DNA from: Singulisphaera sp. GP187
GTDB taxonomy: Bacteria; Planctomycetota; Planctomycetia; Isosphaerales; Isosphaeraceae
Direction: 5' to 3'
Assembly (NCBI RefSeq): GCF_900129635.1
Contig: NZ_FSRB01000004.1
Location: 124,001-188,000, forward strand
DNA length: 64,000 nt
The position numbers and the translations under genes were made by a program. The notes below the pieces were generated by a model. That model was not told where the DNA came from, searched no databases, and was given only the letters and a program-made list of their open reading frames with translations. The number at the start of each line of letters is the position of its first letter. Within the stretch, counting starts at the first letter, position 1. Shown one piece after another: positions 33,949 through 42,094 of this stretch.

Positions 33949-35670
33949 ATGGGTTCGACTGCTTACGTCCCTCAATCTTTTCCTCGGCGCTGGCTTCCGG
34001 CCGATGCCGAGCTCACCACTTGGGAGCAGATCGAACCCTGGTATCGTCGGCTGCTCGACCAGCCCATCGAGTCGTCGGCCGAGTTGGAGCAGTGGCTCTT
34101 CGCCGTCGGCGAGCTGAACGCGGCGGTCGGGCAGGTCGGGACCAAACGCTACGTGGCGATGACCTGTCAGACCGACGATCCCGAGCGCGAGGCGGCCTAT
34201 CTCGAATTCGTGCGCGACATCGAGCCGCGGCTCAAACCCGTTCACAACGAGATTCGAACCAAGTACCTCGACTCGCCGCACCGCTCGAGCTTGTCGATCG
34301 AGCGCTACCACGTGTTCGATCGTGCCCAGGAGAACCGTCGGGCGCTTTACCGCGAAGCCAACATCCCGCGCGAAACCGAGCTGTCAGAGCTCGATCAGCA
34401 GTATCAGAAGATCGTCGGCGCGATGACGGTCAACTTCCAGGGCGAGGAACGCACCCCTTCACAGATGGCGCCTTTCCTCGAGGAGAACGATCGGTCGATC
34501 CGCCAGACCGCCTGGGAACTCGTTGCCAATCGCCGCCTGGCCGACAAGGAGACGCTCGACGCTCTGTTCGACCAGATGGTGAAGGTGCGCGTCGAGGTGG
34601 CGCGTGAGGCTGGATTCCCGAACTACGTCGAGTACGCCTACCGGCTCCGCGAGCGGTTTGACTACGGTATCAACGAGGCCGTTGCGTTCCAGTCGGCCAT
34701 CGAGCGCGTCGTCGTTCCCTTGGCTCGGCGGATTCAGGAAGAGCGAAAGCAGTCGCTCGGGATCGAGACCCTGCGTCCTTGGGACGTCGCGGTCGACCCC
34801 CTCGGCCGCGCTCCGCTTCGCCCATTCAGCGAGATCGATCGTTTGGCCGAAGGCTCCGAAGCGATCTTCTCGGGCGTGGACCCCGAACTCGGCAGCCAGT
34901 TCGCCTTCCTCCGATCGAATGGCCTGCTCGACCTGGCGAACCGCAAGGGAAAAGCGCCCGGCGGCTATCAAACGACCTTGGAAGACGACCGGCTCCCGTT
35001 CATCTTCATGAACGCGGTCGGCCTCGACGGCGACGTTCGCACGCTCCTGCACGAGGGAGGGCACGCGTTCCATGCCCTGGCCAGCCGCGGCGAACCGCTC
35101 TCGGCCTACCGCGAGAGCCCGATCGAGTTCTGCGAAGTGGCCTCAATGTCCATGGAACTGCTCGGAGCCCGAAATCTCGAGTGGTTCTACTCCAACGATG
35201 ACGCGAACCGATCGTATCGCCAGTTGCTCGAGGGGATCGTCTTGATTCTCCCTTGGATCGCCACGGTCGACGCCTTCCAGCACTGGGTTTACAACCACCC
35301 GAACCACACCCGCGAGCAACGGAGCGAGGCGTGGTCCGCGCTCATCGACCGCTTCGGGGGAATCGTCGATTGGTCGGGCCTCGAGGAGGCCAAGGCCCAC
35401 TCTTGGCACCGTCAACTCCATATCTTCCTCTATCCGTTCTACTACATCGAGTATGGCATCGCGCAGCTTGGTGCCTTGCAGATCTGGCAGCGGAGCCTGG
35501 CCGATCGCCCCGAGGCGGTCGCGGCCTACCGCCGTGCCTTGGCCCTCGGGGGAGCTCGCCCCTTGCCTGAGCTATTCGCGGCCGCGGGGATCCGGTTCGA
35601 TTTCAGCGAACCGGCCTTACGCCCCTTGATGGACGCCATCGGCAAGGAGCTGGATCAACTCGGCCCGTGA
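33949..35670 (+). CDS. M3 family oligoendopeptidase
   Basis: A 573-residue zinc metallopeptidase from the ATG at 33949 (MGSTAYVPQSFPRRW); the frame is open slightly upstream, overlapping the preceding gene. The zinc motif is LLHEGGHAFHAL (HExxH), and the third ligand Glu lies in SPIEFCEVASMSMELL. The helical prolyl-rich neck QYQKIVGAMTVNFQGEE is typical of PepF/M3B. It degrades peptides in the cytoplasm. Its last 11 codons and stop recur at 43930 in a duplicated segment. Confidence 0.92.
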   Translation: MGSTAYVPQSFPRRWLPADAELTTWEQIEPWYRRLLDQPIESSAELEQWLFAVGELNAAVGQVGTKRYVAMTCQTDDPEREAAYLEFVRDIEPRLKPVHNEIRTKYLDSPHRSSLSIERYHVFDRAQENRRALYREANIPRETELSELDQQYQKIVGAMTVNFQGEERTPSQMAPFLEENDRSIRQTAWELVANRRLADKETLDALFDQMVKVRVEVAREAGFPNYVEYAYRLRERFDYGINEAVAFQSAIERVVVPLARRIQEERKQSLGIETLRPWDVAVDPLGRAPLRPFSEIDRLAEGSEAIFSGVDPELGSQFAFLRSNGLLDLANRKGKAPGGYQTTLEDDRLPFIFMNAVGLDGDVRTLLHEGGHAFHALASRGEPLSAYRESPIEFCEVASMSMELLGARNLEWFYSNDDANRSYRQLLEGIVLILPWIATVDAFQHWVYNHPNHTREQRSEAWSALIDRFGGIVDWSGLEEAKAHSWHRQLHIFLYPFYYIEYGIAQLGALQIWQRSLADRPEAVAAYRRALALGGARPLPELFAAAGIRFDFSEPALRPLMDAIGKELDQLGP

Positions 35671-35686
35671 GGCTTGACTCGAAGAT

Positions 35687-35776
35687 GGTGGACCGTGCCC
35701 ACCCGACAAGAGAGTCAGGAATCATCATGTCGGCCATAGCGACATGATGAGTTTCGTAGGGTGGGCACGGCCCACC
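35687..35776. repeat. REP-like inverted pair 1
   Basis: GGTGGACCGTGCCCACCC (35687-35704) faces GTAGGGTGGGCACGGCCCACC (35756-35776), with an inner perfect 11-bp stem TCATCATGTCG / CGACATGATGA (35722-35750). This BIME-like arrangement is of the kind mobilised by REP-associated transposases, and one such transposase gene is about 0.9 kb away. Confidence 0.7.
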
Positions 35777-35893
35777 ACGGTTTCGGCCCGGAACGAGCGC
35801 AGGAGAATGAGCCCACTTCCTCCGATCGGTTCAGGCCGTGAGGATTCCGGGCGAGTGCGTCGCGTTTGGTCCCTCTCCAGACCGTCGAAGCTG

Positions 35894-35963
35894 CTGGACC
35901 GTGCCCACCCGACAAGAGATCGGATCAAGATTTCCCGATTTGTAGGGTGGGCACGGCCCACCA
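35894..35963. repeat. REP-like inverted pair 2
   Basis: CTGGACCGTGCCCACCC faces GTAGGGTGGGCACGGCCCACC across about 30 bp. It is the same motif as pair 1, and an identical pair lies in copy B at 44338-44407. Confidence 0.7.
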
Positions 35964-35971
35964 GGTGCGAG

Positions 35972-36616
35972 TCATGACGATCTTAAAACCGGGGGGACCG
36001 TTGGCAGGTTCTGGGTGGTGAGGAGAAAGATTCGGCTCAGGAGGATCAACTGGTCATCTTCCTTGACGGGACCGGCCTCGTTGCCGATCGGGTTCAGGAT
36101 CATTTGCTCGCCACGCTGAAGGCCGATCAGAAGACAGCACTTCTTGTCATCACGATAACGTAAGAACATGCTTGAGATTTCCACGAAGTCGCGACCGACG
36201 AGTTCGCGGGGGACGGGGAACAGGTACATCTCGTTGGCGTCACGGCCAACGGTGAGGAGTTCTTGATAGACCCGAGTCATTCCATGGTAGATTGCGGTGC
36301 GGGCGAGGAGCCGTAGGCCGAGCTCGTCGGAGGAGATGATCTCGTCAGCGCCCGCCTTGAGGAGGCGGTGACGATTTTCCGGGTTACGGCATTCGACCGC
36401 GACGTTGGGCTGATCGGCCCCTTTGCAGATGTCGCGGATTGCGATGCAGGTCAGGATCGACTTGCCATCGGCGTAATGCCCTTGCCGTTCGTCGACCAGG
36501 ACGACGACTGAGTGCGCCGTGGCGACCCGGGCGCGGCGGAGGATGATCTCGTTGGTCGGATCACCCTTGACAATGTAGACATCATTAAACGCGGCGTCAT
36601 CCTGCTTGTCGGGCAG
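35972..36616 (-). pseudogene. truncated duplicate of the channel/TrkA-N gene
   Basis: Encodes the C-terminal roughly 215 residues of the 390-residue protein at 44416-45588, from about PDKQDDAAFNDVYIVKGDPT to the shared C-terminus VPPVLRSS, with nearly identical DNA. Homology stops exactly at 36616, where the RAYT element begins. The pore domain and the first strand of the nucleotide-binding domain are missing. A short open frame continues into the element (start near 36634) but cannot make a functional channel. Confidence 0.85.
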
Positions 36617-36626
36617 TGAGGAAAAG

Positions 36627-37356
36627 GGGGACATAGCACTTTATTGACAGCAGTCGCCACGACGATTATCGTGTGTGGTATGCCGCGAACCGCTCGTGCT
36701 TCCGTCGCTGGCCTCTGGTATCACGTCCTGAATCGGGGCTACCGCCGCGAGGCCGTCTTCCACAAGCCCGGCGATTACGACGCCTTCGTCCAGGCGATGA
36801 CTGACGCAGGGAGCCGCGTGCCGGTGGACTTGCTCGGGTATTGTCTGATGCCCAACCATTTTCACCTCCTCGTGAGGCCTCATAGCGATGGCGACCTCGG
36901 CCGTTGGATGCAATGGCTGCTGACGGCGCACGCCCGCCGTTATCATCGCCATTACGGCACCACGGGCCACGTCTGGCAGGGGCGATTCAAAGCCTTCCCC
37001 GTCCAGGACGACGGCCATCTCGTCACGGTGCTCCGCTACGTCGAACGCAACGCATTGCGTGCCGAACTGGTCGCGCGCGCCGAGGACTGGAAGTGGTCGA
37101 GTCTGCCCGGTTGGCAGCGTGGCGATCCGTGGTTGTGGAAGGGCGAGGTGTCGGTCCGGGACGAGGGGTGGCTGGAGCGGGTCAACGAACCCCTCTCCGT
37201 CGGCGACCTCGAACGGTTGCGGCACTCGGTATCCCGGGGCCGACCTTATGGTGGGGAATCATGGACCCGGGAAACGGCGATCCGGCTGGGACTGGAGTCG
37301 TGCTTGCGTCACCGGGGGCGTCCCCGGAAGGAGCAGGCATAAATCGCTATGTCCCC
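36627..37356. mobile_element. RAYT (REP-associated tyrosine transposase) element
   Basis: The transposase gene is bracketed by an 11-bp inverted repeat, GGGGACATAGC at 36627-36637 and GCTATGTCCCC at 37346-37356. The left end lies 10 bp from the point where the channel-gene homology breaks off. The exact element boundaries are not certain, since such elements make no target duplication. Confidence 0.65.
36680..37342 (+). CDS. REP-associated tyrosine transposase (Y1, IS200-like)
   Basis: A 220-residue transposase from the ATG at 36680 (MPRTARASVAG); an in-frame GTG/TTG start further upstream is possible. Family marks: LWYHVLNRGYRREAVF, the HUH metal motif in CLMPNHFHLLVRPH, HVWQGRFKAFPVQDDGHLVT and the nucleophile Tyr in VLRYVERNALRAELVARAED. 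RAYTs cut single-stranded REP hairpins; REP-like palindromes are abundant just upstream. The C-terminus is basic (RHRGRPRKEQ). Confidence 0.92.
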   Translation: MPRTARASVAGLWYHVLNRGYRREAVFHKPGDYDAFVQAMTDAGSRVPVDLLGYCLMPNHFHLLVRPHSDGDLGRWMQWLLTAHARRYHRHYGTTGHVWQGRFKAFPVQDDGHLVTVLRYVERNALRAELVARAEDWKWSSLPGWQRGDPWLWKGEVSVRDEGWLERVNEPLSVGDLERLRHSVSRGRPYGGESWTRETAIRLGLESCLRHRGRPRKEQA

Positions 37357-37462
37357 TGGTATGTAGCAAATCAGAGAGAATAACTCTTAACTCTCTGGCT
37401 CATAAAGACTTCCATAGTAGGAGTGGGATTTCTTCCCGGTCCTTTCTTGGAGGTCCATTCGC

Positions 37463-39028
37463 ATGGCAACTCGCACTGCTTCCAGGCGGCATCGTCGCTC
37501 CCACGAGATTCAGAAGCCTACGGGAACCTTGCATCCCCGAGTGCAAGCCGTGGGCCCAGAACGGTTTGGGATCGTCAGCATCGATTGCGCCAAGGCACGA
37601 TCCAAGTTCCTGCTGGCCGATTTCTATGGGACGGTCCTGCTCCCTCCCACGGTCATCAACCACGATCGCGGGGGGTTCGAGGCAGCGATTCATGCGGTCC
37701 ACGCGGCGGCTCAGCGGCTTCGGCTCGGGGTGGTGATCGTCGTGGTCGAACGCACGGGGCGGTTTCACCTGCCGGTCCAGGCCGCGTTCCAGGCGGCTGG
37801 CTTTGAGGTCCGGATCGTCCATCCCTTCGCCACCAAGCAATTTCGCCAGCCCGCCGATCCCGGCAATAAAACCGATGACACCGACCTCTCCGCCATCCAT
37901 CGCGCGGCGGTCAACGGTTTCGGACTCCTCGAGCACGAACCCGACCCCCTCTACGCTGACCTCCAACTCCTGGCTCGTCATCGCCGCGATCTTGTCACCA
38001 AGAACGTCACACTTCGAAACCAAATTCACGACCATTTTCAATTGATCATGCCAGGGTTTAGTGCGGTCATTGATCCGTTTGACAGCCCACTGCCGCTCTG
38101 GATCGTCAAGAACTTGCAATCGGCCGACGCGATTCTCGAGGTCGGTGTCCTCGGGCTCCTCAGGCGGCTTCGTGAGGCGGGATTCCATCCGCATCTGAAG
38201 ACCGTCGAGAAGATCGTCGCCTGGTCCAAGGCGGCTCCCGCACAACATTCGCAATCGCCAAGTCATCTGCGGTTGCTCATGTCACTTGATGGAGATCGGA
38301 TGACCAAGCTTGAGGCCATCCGGACCGTCGAAGGGGATCTCGCCGGGTTCCTGGCTCGCACCCCCTACGTGCTGTTGCTGGGAATTCCGGGGATCAACGT
38401 GGCGACCGCCGCCGAGTTCGCTGGCGAGATGGGGCCGATCGGCCGTTATCCCAAAGCCCGTTCGATCACCGGCCGCGCCGGGCTGTTTCCCTCGCGGTAT
38501 CAAAGCGACACCGTCGACCGGAGCAACGGGGCGTTGGTGCGCCGCGGCAATCACTCGCTCCGCGAAGTGATCCTCCGGATCGCCGACAATTTGATCACAT
38601 GTAATGATTATTTCAGGATCCAAGCCGCCAAGTGGCGATTGAGTGGCAAGGATCCGCGCGACATCCATGTCAAGGTCGGCGGCCGATTCTGCCGGATCGC
38701 CTACCAGATGGTGGCGGGGCAATCGGTCTACCGCCACCCGAGCTGTCAGCATCGGCATTATGTTCTTGAAAAACTGATCAAATTTTTGAACGAACACAAT
38801 GTTGATTGTGCACGTACTATGTTGATCTTGGATTCGGCGGTGTGCCAGCTTCCCCGATCGGAGCATCGGTCGGAGGCGGTCCCGCTGACCGAGGAACTGT
38901 CGCGGCCCCGGTCGAAGCGGGGAACCGGTCCGCAACTTTTGGGCGAGATTCTCCCCGCGGTCTTGGCGAAGCTGGGGGTGAATTTGCTACCATCGAGCGT
39001 GTCAGGGGAGCCTGATCCCACAGAGTGA
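37463..39028 (+). CDS. IS110-family transposase (DEDD)
   Basis: A 521-residue recombinase. The N-terminal RuvC-like DEDD domain shows IVSIDCAKARSKFLLADFYG, VVVERTGRFH and NKTDDTDLSAIHRAAV. The C-terminal Tnp20 domain shows LLGIPGINVATAAEFAGEMG, RSITGRAGLFPSRYQSD and RRGNHSLREVILRIA, with the serine required by the family probably in the 'RGNHS' or 'SITGRAG' region. At 521 residues it is longer than typical IS110 proteins, with a C-terminal extension (about 440-521). The element ends were not identified. Confidence 0.92.
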   Translation: MATRTASRRHRRSHEIQKPTGTLHPRVQAVGPERFGIVSIDCAKARSKFLLADFYGTVLLPPTVINHDRGGFEAAIHAVHAAAQRLRLGVVIVVVERTGRFHLPVQAAFQAAGFEVRIVHPFATKQFRQPADPGNKTDDTDLSAIHRAAVNGFGLLEHEPDPLYADLQLLARHRRDLVTKNVTLRNQIHDHFQLIMPGFSAVIDPFDSPLPLWIVKNLQSADAILEVGVLGLLRRLREAGFHPHLKTVEKIVAWSKAAPAQHSQSPSHLRLLMSLDGDRMTKLEAIRTVEGDLAGFLARTPYVLLLGIPGINVATAAEFAGEMGPIGRYPKARSITGRAGLFPSRYQSDTVDRSNGALVRRGNHSLREVILRIADNLITCNDYFRIQAAKWRLSGKDPRDIHVKVGGRFCRIAYQMVAGQSVYRHPSCQHRHYVLEKLIKFLNEHNVDCARTMLILDSAVCQLPRSEHRSEAVPLTEELSRPRSKRGTGPQLLGEILPAVLAKLGVNLLPSSVSGEPDPTE

Positions 39029-39337
39029 CGACCCGGCCGAGGGACCGAATAACGTCGAATGTCCCCGTGGCGCAAAGCCGTGGTTAAAGCGTGGCGCTCT
39101 GTCCGATCACCAACGTCGGATCCGGCTGTGTGGGGTCACTCCCCTGATATTACCAGTGTGGCGAGCGTGATCTGCAGCGACAGAGATGGTCCATCGGCCC
39201 GCGGTTCGTCCCCGGAATCTGAACAAACCGCCAGTATTCCTGGCCGGGACGGGGCCACTTCGTCCCCAGGCTGCCCGCCCTCGTTTTGACCGATTCCTAC
39301 ATGGCTGTCTTTTTCCTGCCCTTGGAACGTTGCGGCC
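39029..39337. other. non-coding flank of the IS110 gene
   Basis: About 310 bases after the IS110 stop, without a supported gene. IS110-type elements carry a bridge RNA in one non-coding end, so this stretch, or the 106 bp before the gene (37357-37462, with an AGAGAG/CTCTCT hairpin at 37373-37396), could hold it. No decisive structure was seen by eye. Confidence 0.35.
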
Positions 39338-39739
39338 TTGAAAAAACAGCCTCACGCCACCTGGGGAGCAGAGACCGGACTCATCCGCGAGGTCGATTAC
39401 GATGGGGAACCATTTCAGGGAAGGCCGACCCGGGTCTTTGCCTACTATGCGAAGCCGAAGGGGGAAGGCCACTTTCTCGCGATGCTTCTTGCTCACGGCG
39501 GAGGGGGAGCGGCGTTCCGCAAGTGGGCGCAGCACTGGGCCGAACGCGGATACGCGGCCCTGGCGATGGATTTGGCAGGGCACCGCCCCGATGGAAAGAG
39601 GCGGGACGACGGCGGGCCCGAACAGGGGACGTTCCGCCTGGCGGCCGGCAAGATATCGTCGAGCCGAAGAAGGCTGGCGGCCTCAAGGCGATCTTGGCGA
39701 TGCTTCGGTAGGAGGCCCCCTTGGTTGAGAGTGAACTAG
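39338..39739 (+). pseudogene. alpha/beta hydrolase (esterase) fragment
   Basis: The first roughly 100 residues match the start of planctomycete acetyl-xylan-esterase/prolyl-oligopeptidase-like hydrolases: PHATWGAETGLIREVDYDGE, GRPTRVFAYYAKPKGEGHF, LLAHGGGGAAFRKWAQHWAE and YAALAMDLAGHRPDGK. Similarity stops near 39635, before the Ser nucleophile elbow, and an unrelated Arg-rich tail follows. The start of the frame is TTG and no signal peptide precedes it. The fragment is therefore missing both ends and cannot be catalytic. It lies between IS110 and the DUF1559 gene. Confidence 0.7.
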
Positions 39740-40166
39740 GGGCGAGGGGACAGGAGGCGACATAAAACAGAGGAGCGGGGCCGGCCGAGAACGGGCCAGT
39801 GTTCTTGGCCGGCTCCGCGATTAGAGCCCCATCAAGAAGCGGAGCCGTTCCGCCGCAGACGAGGGACATGACCGGCGTCAGCAGTTGACTCGCCAGTGAC
39901 GAACTAACTTGCATTATGTGCACGCAACTAATAGGACGGCAGAATTTGACCAGGACGAACGGCTTGGATCAGATTGCGAAACTTAAAGCTTGACAACTAA
40001 CTCCCTCAGGATAAAATTCACTCGAATATTGGTGGTATCCAAGTGACCGCATGCGGCAAACGTGATGGTGTCGCTTCCTACCAATCAGTCGCCCCGCACA
40101 CCGCGTTTCTCTCTCCGTTTCGGTTACGTCTTCGACGCACTCCACGGAAGTTCAGAAGGGACTCGC
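39740..40166. other. no supported gene
   Basis: Contains the hairpin at 39780-39813, then drops in GC toward the DUF1559 gene. It probably holds that gene's promoter. Confidence 0.45.
39780..39813. terminator. 13-bp hairpin
   Basis: GCCGGCCGAGAAC pairs with GTTCTTGGCCGGC (one G-T wobble) around an 8-nt loop. Terminator-like but without a T-run. Confidence 0.4.
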
Positions 40167-41150
40167 ATGCGATCCTCGACATTCTCGCCAGCGAGAAATT
40201 ATTGCGCGCAGATAAGAGCATTTACGCTCATCGAAACTTTGGTTGTCATTGTGATTATTGGGATTTTGATCGCACTGATTATACCGGCGGTCCAGGCGGC
40301 GCGTGAGGCTGCTAGACGAGCTCAGTGCGTAAACAACCTCCATCACATAGGTATTGGATTCCACAACTATGTGTCAACTGTCGGATGCTTTCCGGCTGAG
40401 AGCTCCGGCGGAGGCTATTCGCCACAATCAATGATACTGCCGCACATCGATCAGAGCTCTGTATACAATAGCATTAATTTTTCTATTCCTACTTTGTTTG
40501 GTGACGCGAGTATAAATGCTACAGCGATGTTGTCAACAATCGCATGCTACGTATGTCCGTCCGACGGAACTCCTGGATCCGTCGCAAACTATGCGGCTTG
40601 CGTTGGGTACGGATATCAGCGGCATCGCGATAATGGGGTGTTCGCAGCGAATTGCGTTAATCCGGCCGCGATTACCGATGGACTGAGTCAAACAGTGATG
40701 ATGAGCGAATGGGTGGTGGGGTCATTCTTTAAGGCAAGTCAAGTGGATGGGCAACGGCATTTGGGCAATGCCGATGCAAAACAGTTTGTCTTTCATTCGC
40801 CAATGATGCAGCAGCCCAACCAGCTTGAAGCGTTTGTCGCGACATGTAAAGCATTAGATATTTCGGTCGCCAAAATCGCGTCCACGCAGAAAGGTTTTGA
40901 GTGGCAGAGCAGTGGTTTGACGCAAAGTCTCTATAATCATACGGAGCCGCCCGGCGCCAACAGTTGTTTGAACGGTGACACATTGCCGACAGGCGCGATT
41001 ACGGCGAATAGCTATCATGCTAATTGCGTAAATATGCTGAGAGCTGATGGAAGTACTACGTCTGCGAAAACAACTATTTCTACACCAGTTTGGCAGGCGC
41101 TCGGAAGTCGGTCAGGTGGTGAGACGTTCGCTCTCAGCGAGAGCGATTAA
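40167..41150 (+). CDS. DUF1559 prepilin-like protein (AT-richer, accessory)
   Basis: A 327-residue protein from the ATG at 40167, preceded by AGAAGGG. The type IV prepilin segment is RAFTLIETLVVIVIIGILIA, with the Glu at +5 after the cleavage site, followed by the family block IIPAVQAAREAARRAQCVNN. The middle contains CYVCPSDGTPGS (cysteine pair) and NGVF; the C-terminus has SYHANCVNMLRADGSTT, a diverged form of the usual H-x-G-x-N...DGS signature with Ala/Cys instead of Gly. Base composition is visibly lower in GC than the neighbours, suggesting recent acquisition. Its function is unknown. Confidence 0.9.
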   Translation: MRSSTFSPARNYCAQIRAFTLIETLVVIVIIGILIALIIPAVQAAREAARRAQCVNNLHHIGIGFHNYVSTVGCFPAESSGGGYSPQSMILPHIDQSSVYNSINFSIPTLFGDASINATAMLSTIACYVCPSDGTPGSVANYAACVGYGYQRHRDNGVFAANCVNPAAITDGLSQTVMMSEWVVGSFFKASQVDGQRHLGNADAKQFVFHSPMMQQPNQLEAFVATCKALDISVAKIASTQKGFEWQSSGLTQSLYNHTEPPGANSCLNGDTLPTGAITANSYHANCVNMLRADGSTTSAKTTISTPVWQALGSRSGGETFALSESD

Positions 41151-41183
41151 TTTCCAAGTGAATTCTACGATAGAGGTGCATCC

Positions 41184-41567
41184 ATGAATGTTCGACTATG
41201 CGGGGCTTTCTTTCTGGCTGTAATTGCGTTTCCGGCTGCCGATGTAGCCGCTGATTCCGCGACTCTGATGGCGGAACCACCGCCGCGACTCGTACAATAC
41301 ACTTCGTACTACATGGGAGTTACCTCGTTCCCTACCGCAGGGACTTGTACGACCGTAACAGTTGTGATCGTTAAATGGAACGGATCGGCCTGGGTGCAGT
41401 ATGCGACGCCAACACCGGGGTGGGAAGCTAATCCTGTCTTGCAGGAAGTCAACTGGGGGGGGCCAGCGATCGTGTTGGCCCCAGGAACTTTCAAGGCGGT
41501 CGTGCGGTTTTACAATGGCTCAACGCTGCTTAATTCGGTAGAAACCAACACTTTAACTTGGCCGTAG
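41184..41567 (+). CDS. small secreted protein, partner of DUF1559
   Basis: A 127-residue protein with a signal peptide (MNVRLCGAFFLAVIAFPAADVAA) and a beta-rich mature part (TVTVVIVKWNGSAWVQYATP, GGPAIVLAPGTFKAVVRFYN) suggesting an Ig-like or beta-sandwich fold. AGAGGTG precedes the ATG and the gap to the DUF1559 gene is 33 bp, so they form one operon. Low GC is shared with that gene. No family was recognised. Confidence 0.75.
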   Translation: MNVRLCGAFFLAVIAFPAADVAADSATLMAEPPPRLVQYTSYYMGVTSFPTAGTCTTVTVVIVKWNGSAWVQYATPTPGWEANPVLQEVNWGGPAIVLAPGTFKAVVRFYNGSTLLNSVETNTLTWP

Positions 41568-42094
41568 GAGCGAGCTGAGCAACGAGCATACCACGTTCGC
41601 GAGGATGGATTAGCCGGGCCGCATGTCTAATTCCTTGCCCTTCGCATGGCGCCTGACAAAGGAGTTATCTGCCTCTGTCTCAGGAGGGCAGGGGGCCGAT
41701 CATCCGATCATGGGCTGGGTGCCCAAGGGCGACTCATCTGCGGCGGGTGGCACTGATCGCGCCCAACGCATAGAACCTGCCCGTTGATTTCCGCCCGGGG
41801 GCACCTGTCCGGATAACTGAAATAAACGTCACATCGTGAGATCCATCTAATATAACCGCCAGGACATGGCCGGTTGCCCAGAAATGAGGCACGGATAACC
41901 CTCGCAGGACAGCGAATCGTTATGGCAAAACCATGGGAAAACGCGAATCGCCCATAACTTCCATCATCGGATGTTTCACGCGAACACTTGTTAGCGTGTA
42001 ATGTCCCTCCTGACCGATCCTACTACTTTACTCGTTTGAAGACGTAGGGCGTCGCCGTGTGAGAATACTTGACTGTAGGCGGTGACCAGTTCCC
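41568..42094. other. no supported gene
   Basis: About 527 bases between the secreted-protein gene and the IS66 left end. No frame has recognisable motifs; composition is mixed. It may be remnant DNA from earlier insertions. Confidence 0.45.

Larger units (their letters stand above)
35638..36616. repeat. long direct repeat, copy A
   Basis: Starts inside the M3 peptidase gene (ATCGGCAAGGAGCTGGATCA), continues through the intergenic palindromes and ends inside a channel-gene fragment at CTTGTCGGGCAG. Copy B lies at 43930-45060 in the same orientation. Only a few differences are visible over the coding part (for example T/C at 36174 and G/A near 36430), while the 35757-35880 part is more diverged and copy B carries an extra MITE. 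Confidence 0.9.

Noticed and set aside
35687..35963. Repeated palindromes as a possible CRISPR array
   Set aside because: Arms alternate in orientation, spacing is irregular and there are no unique spacers between direct repeats; they fit REP/BIME-like elements.
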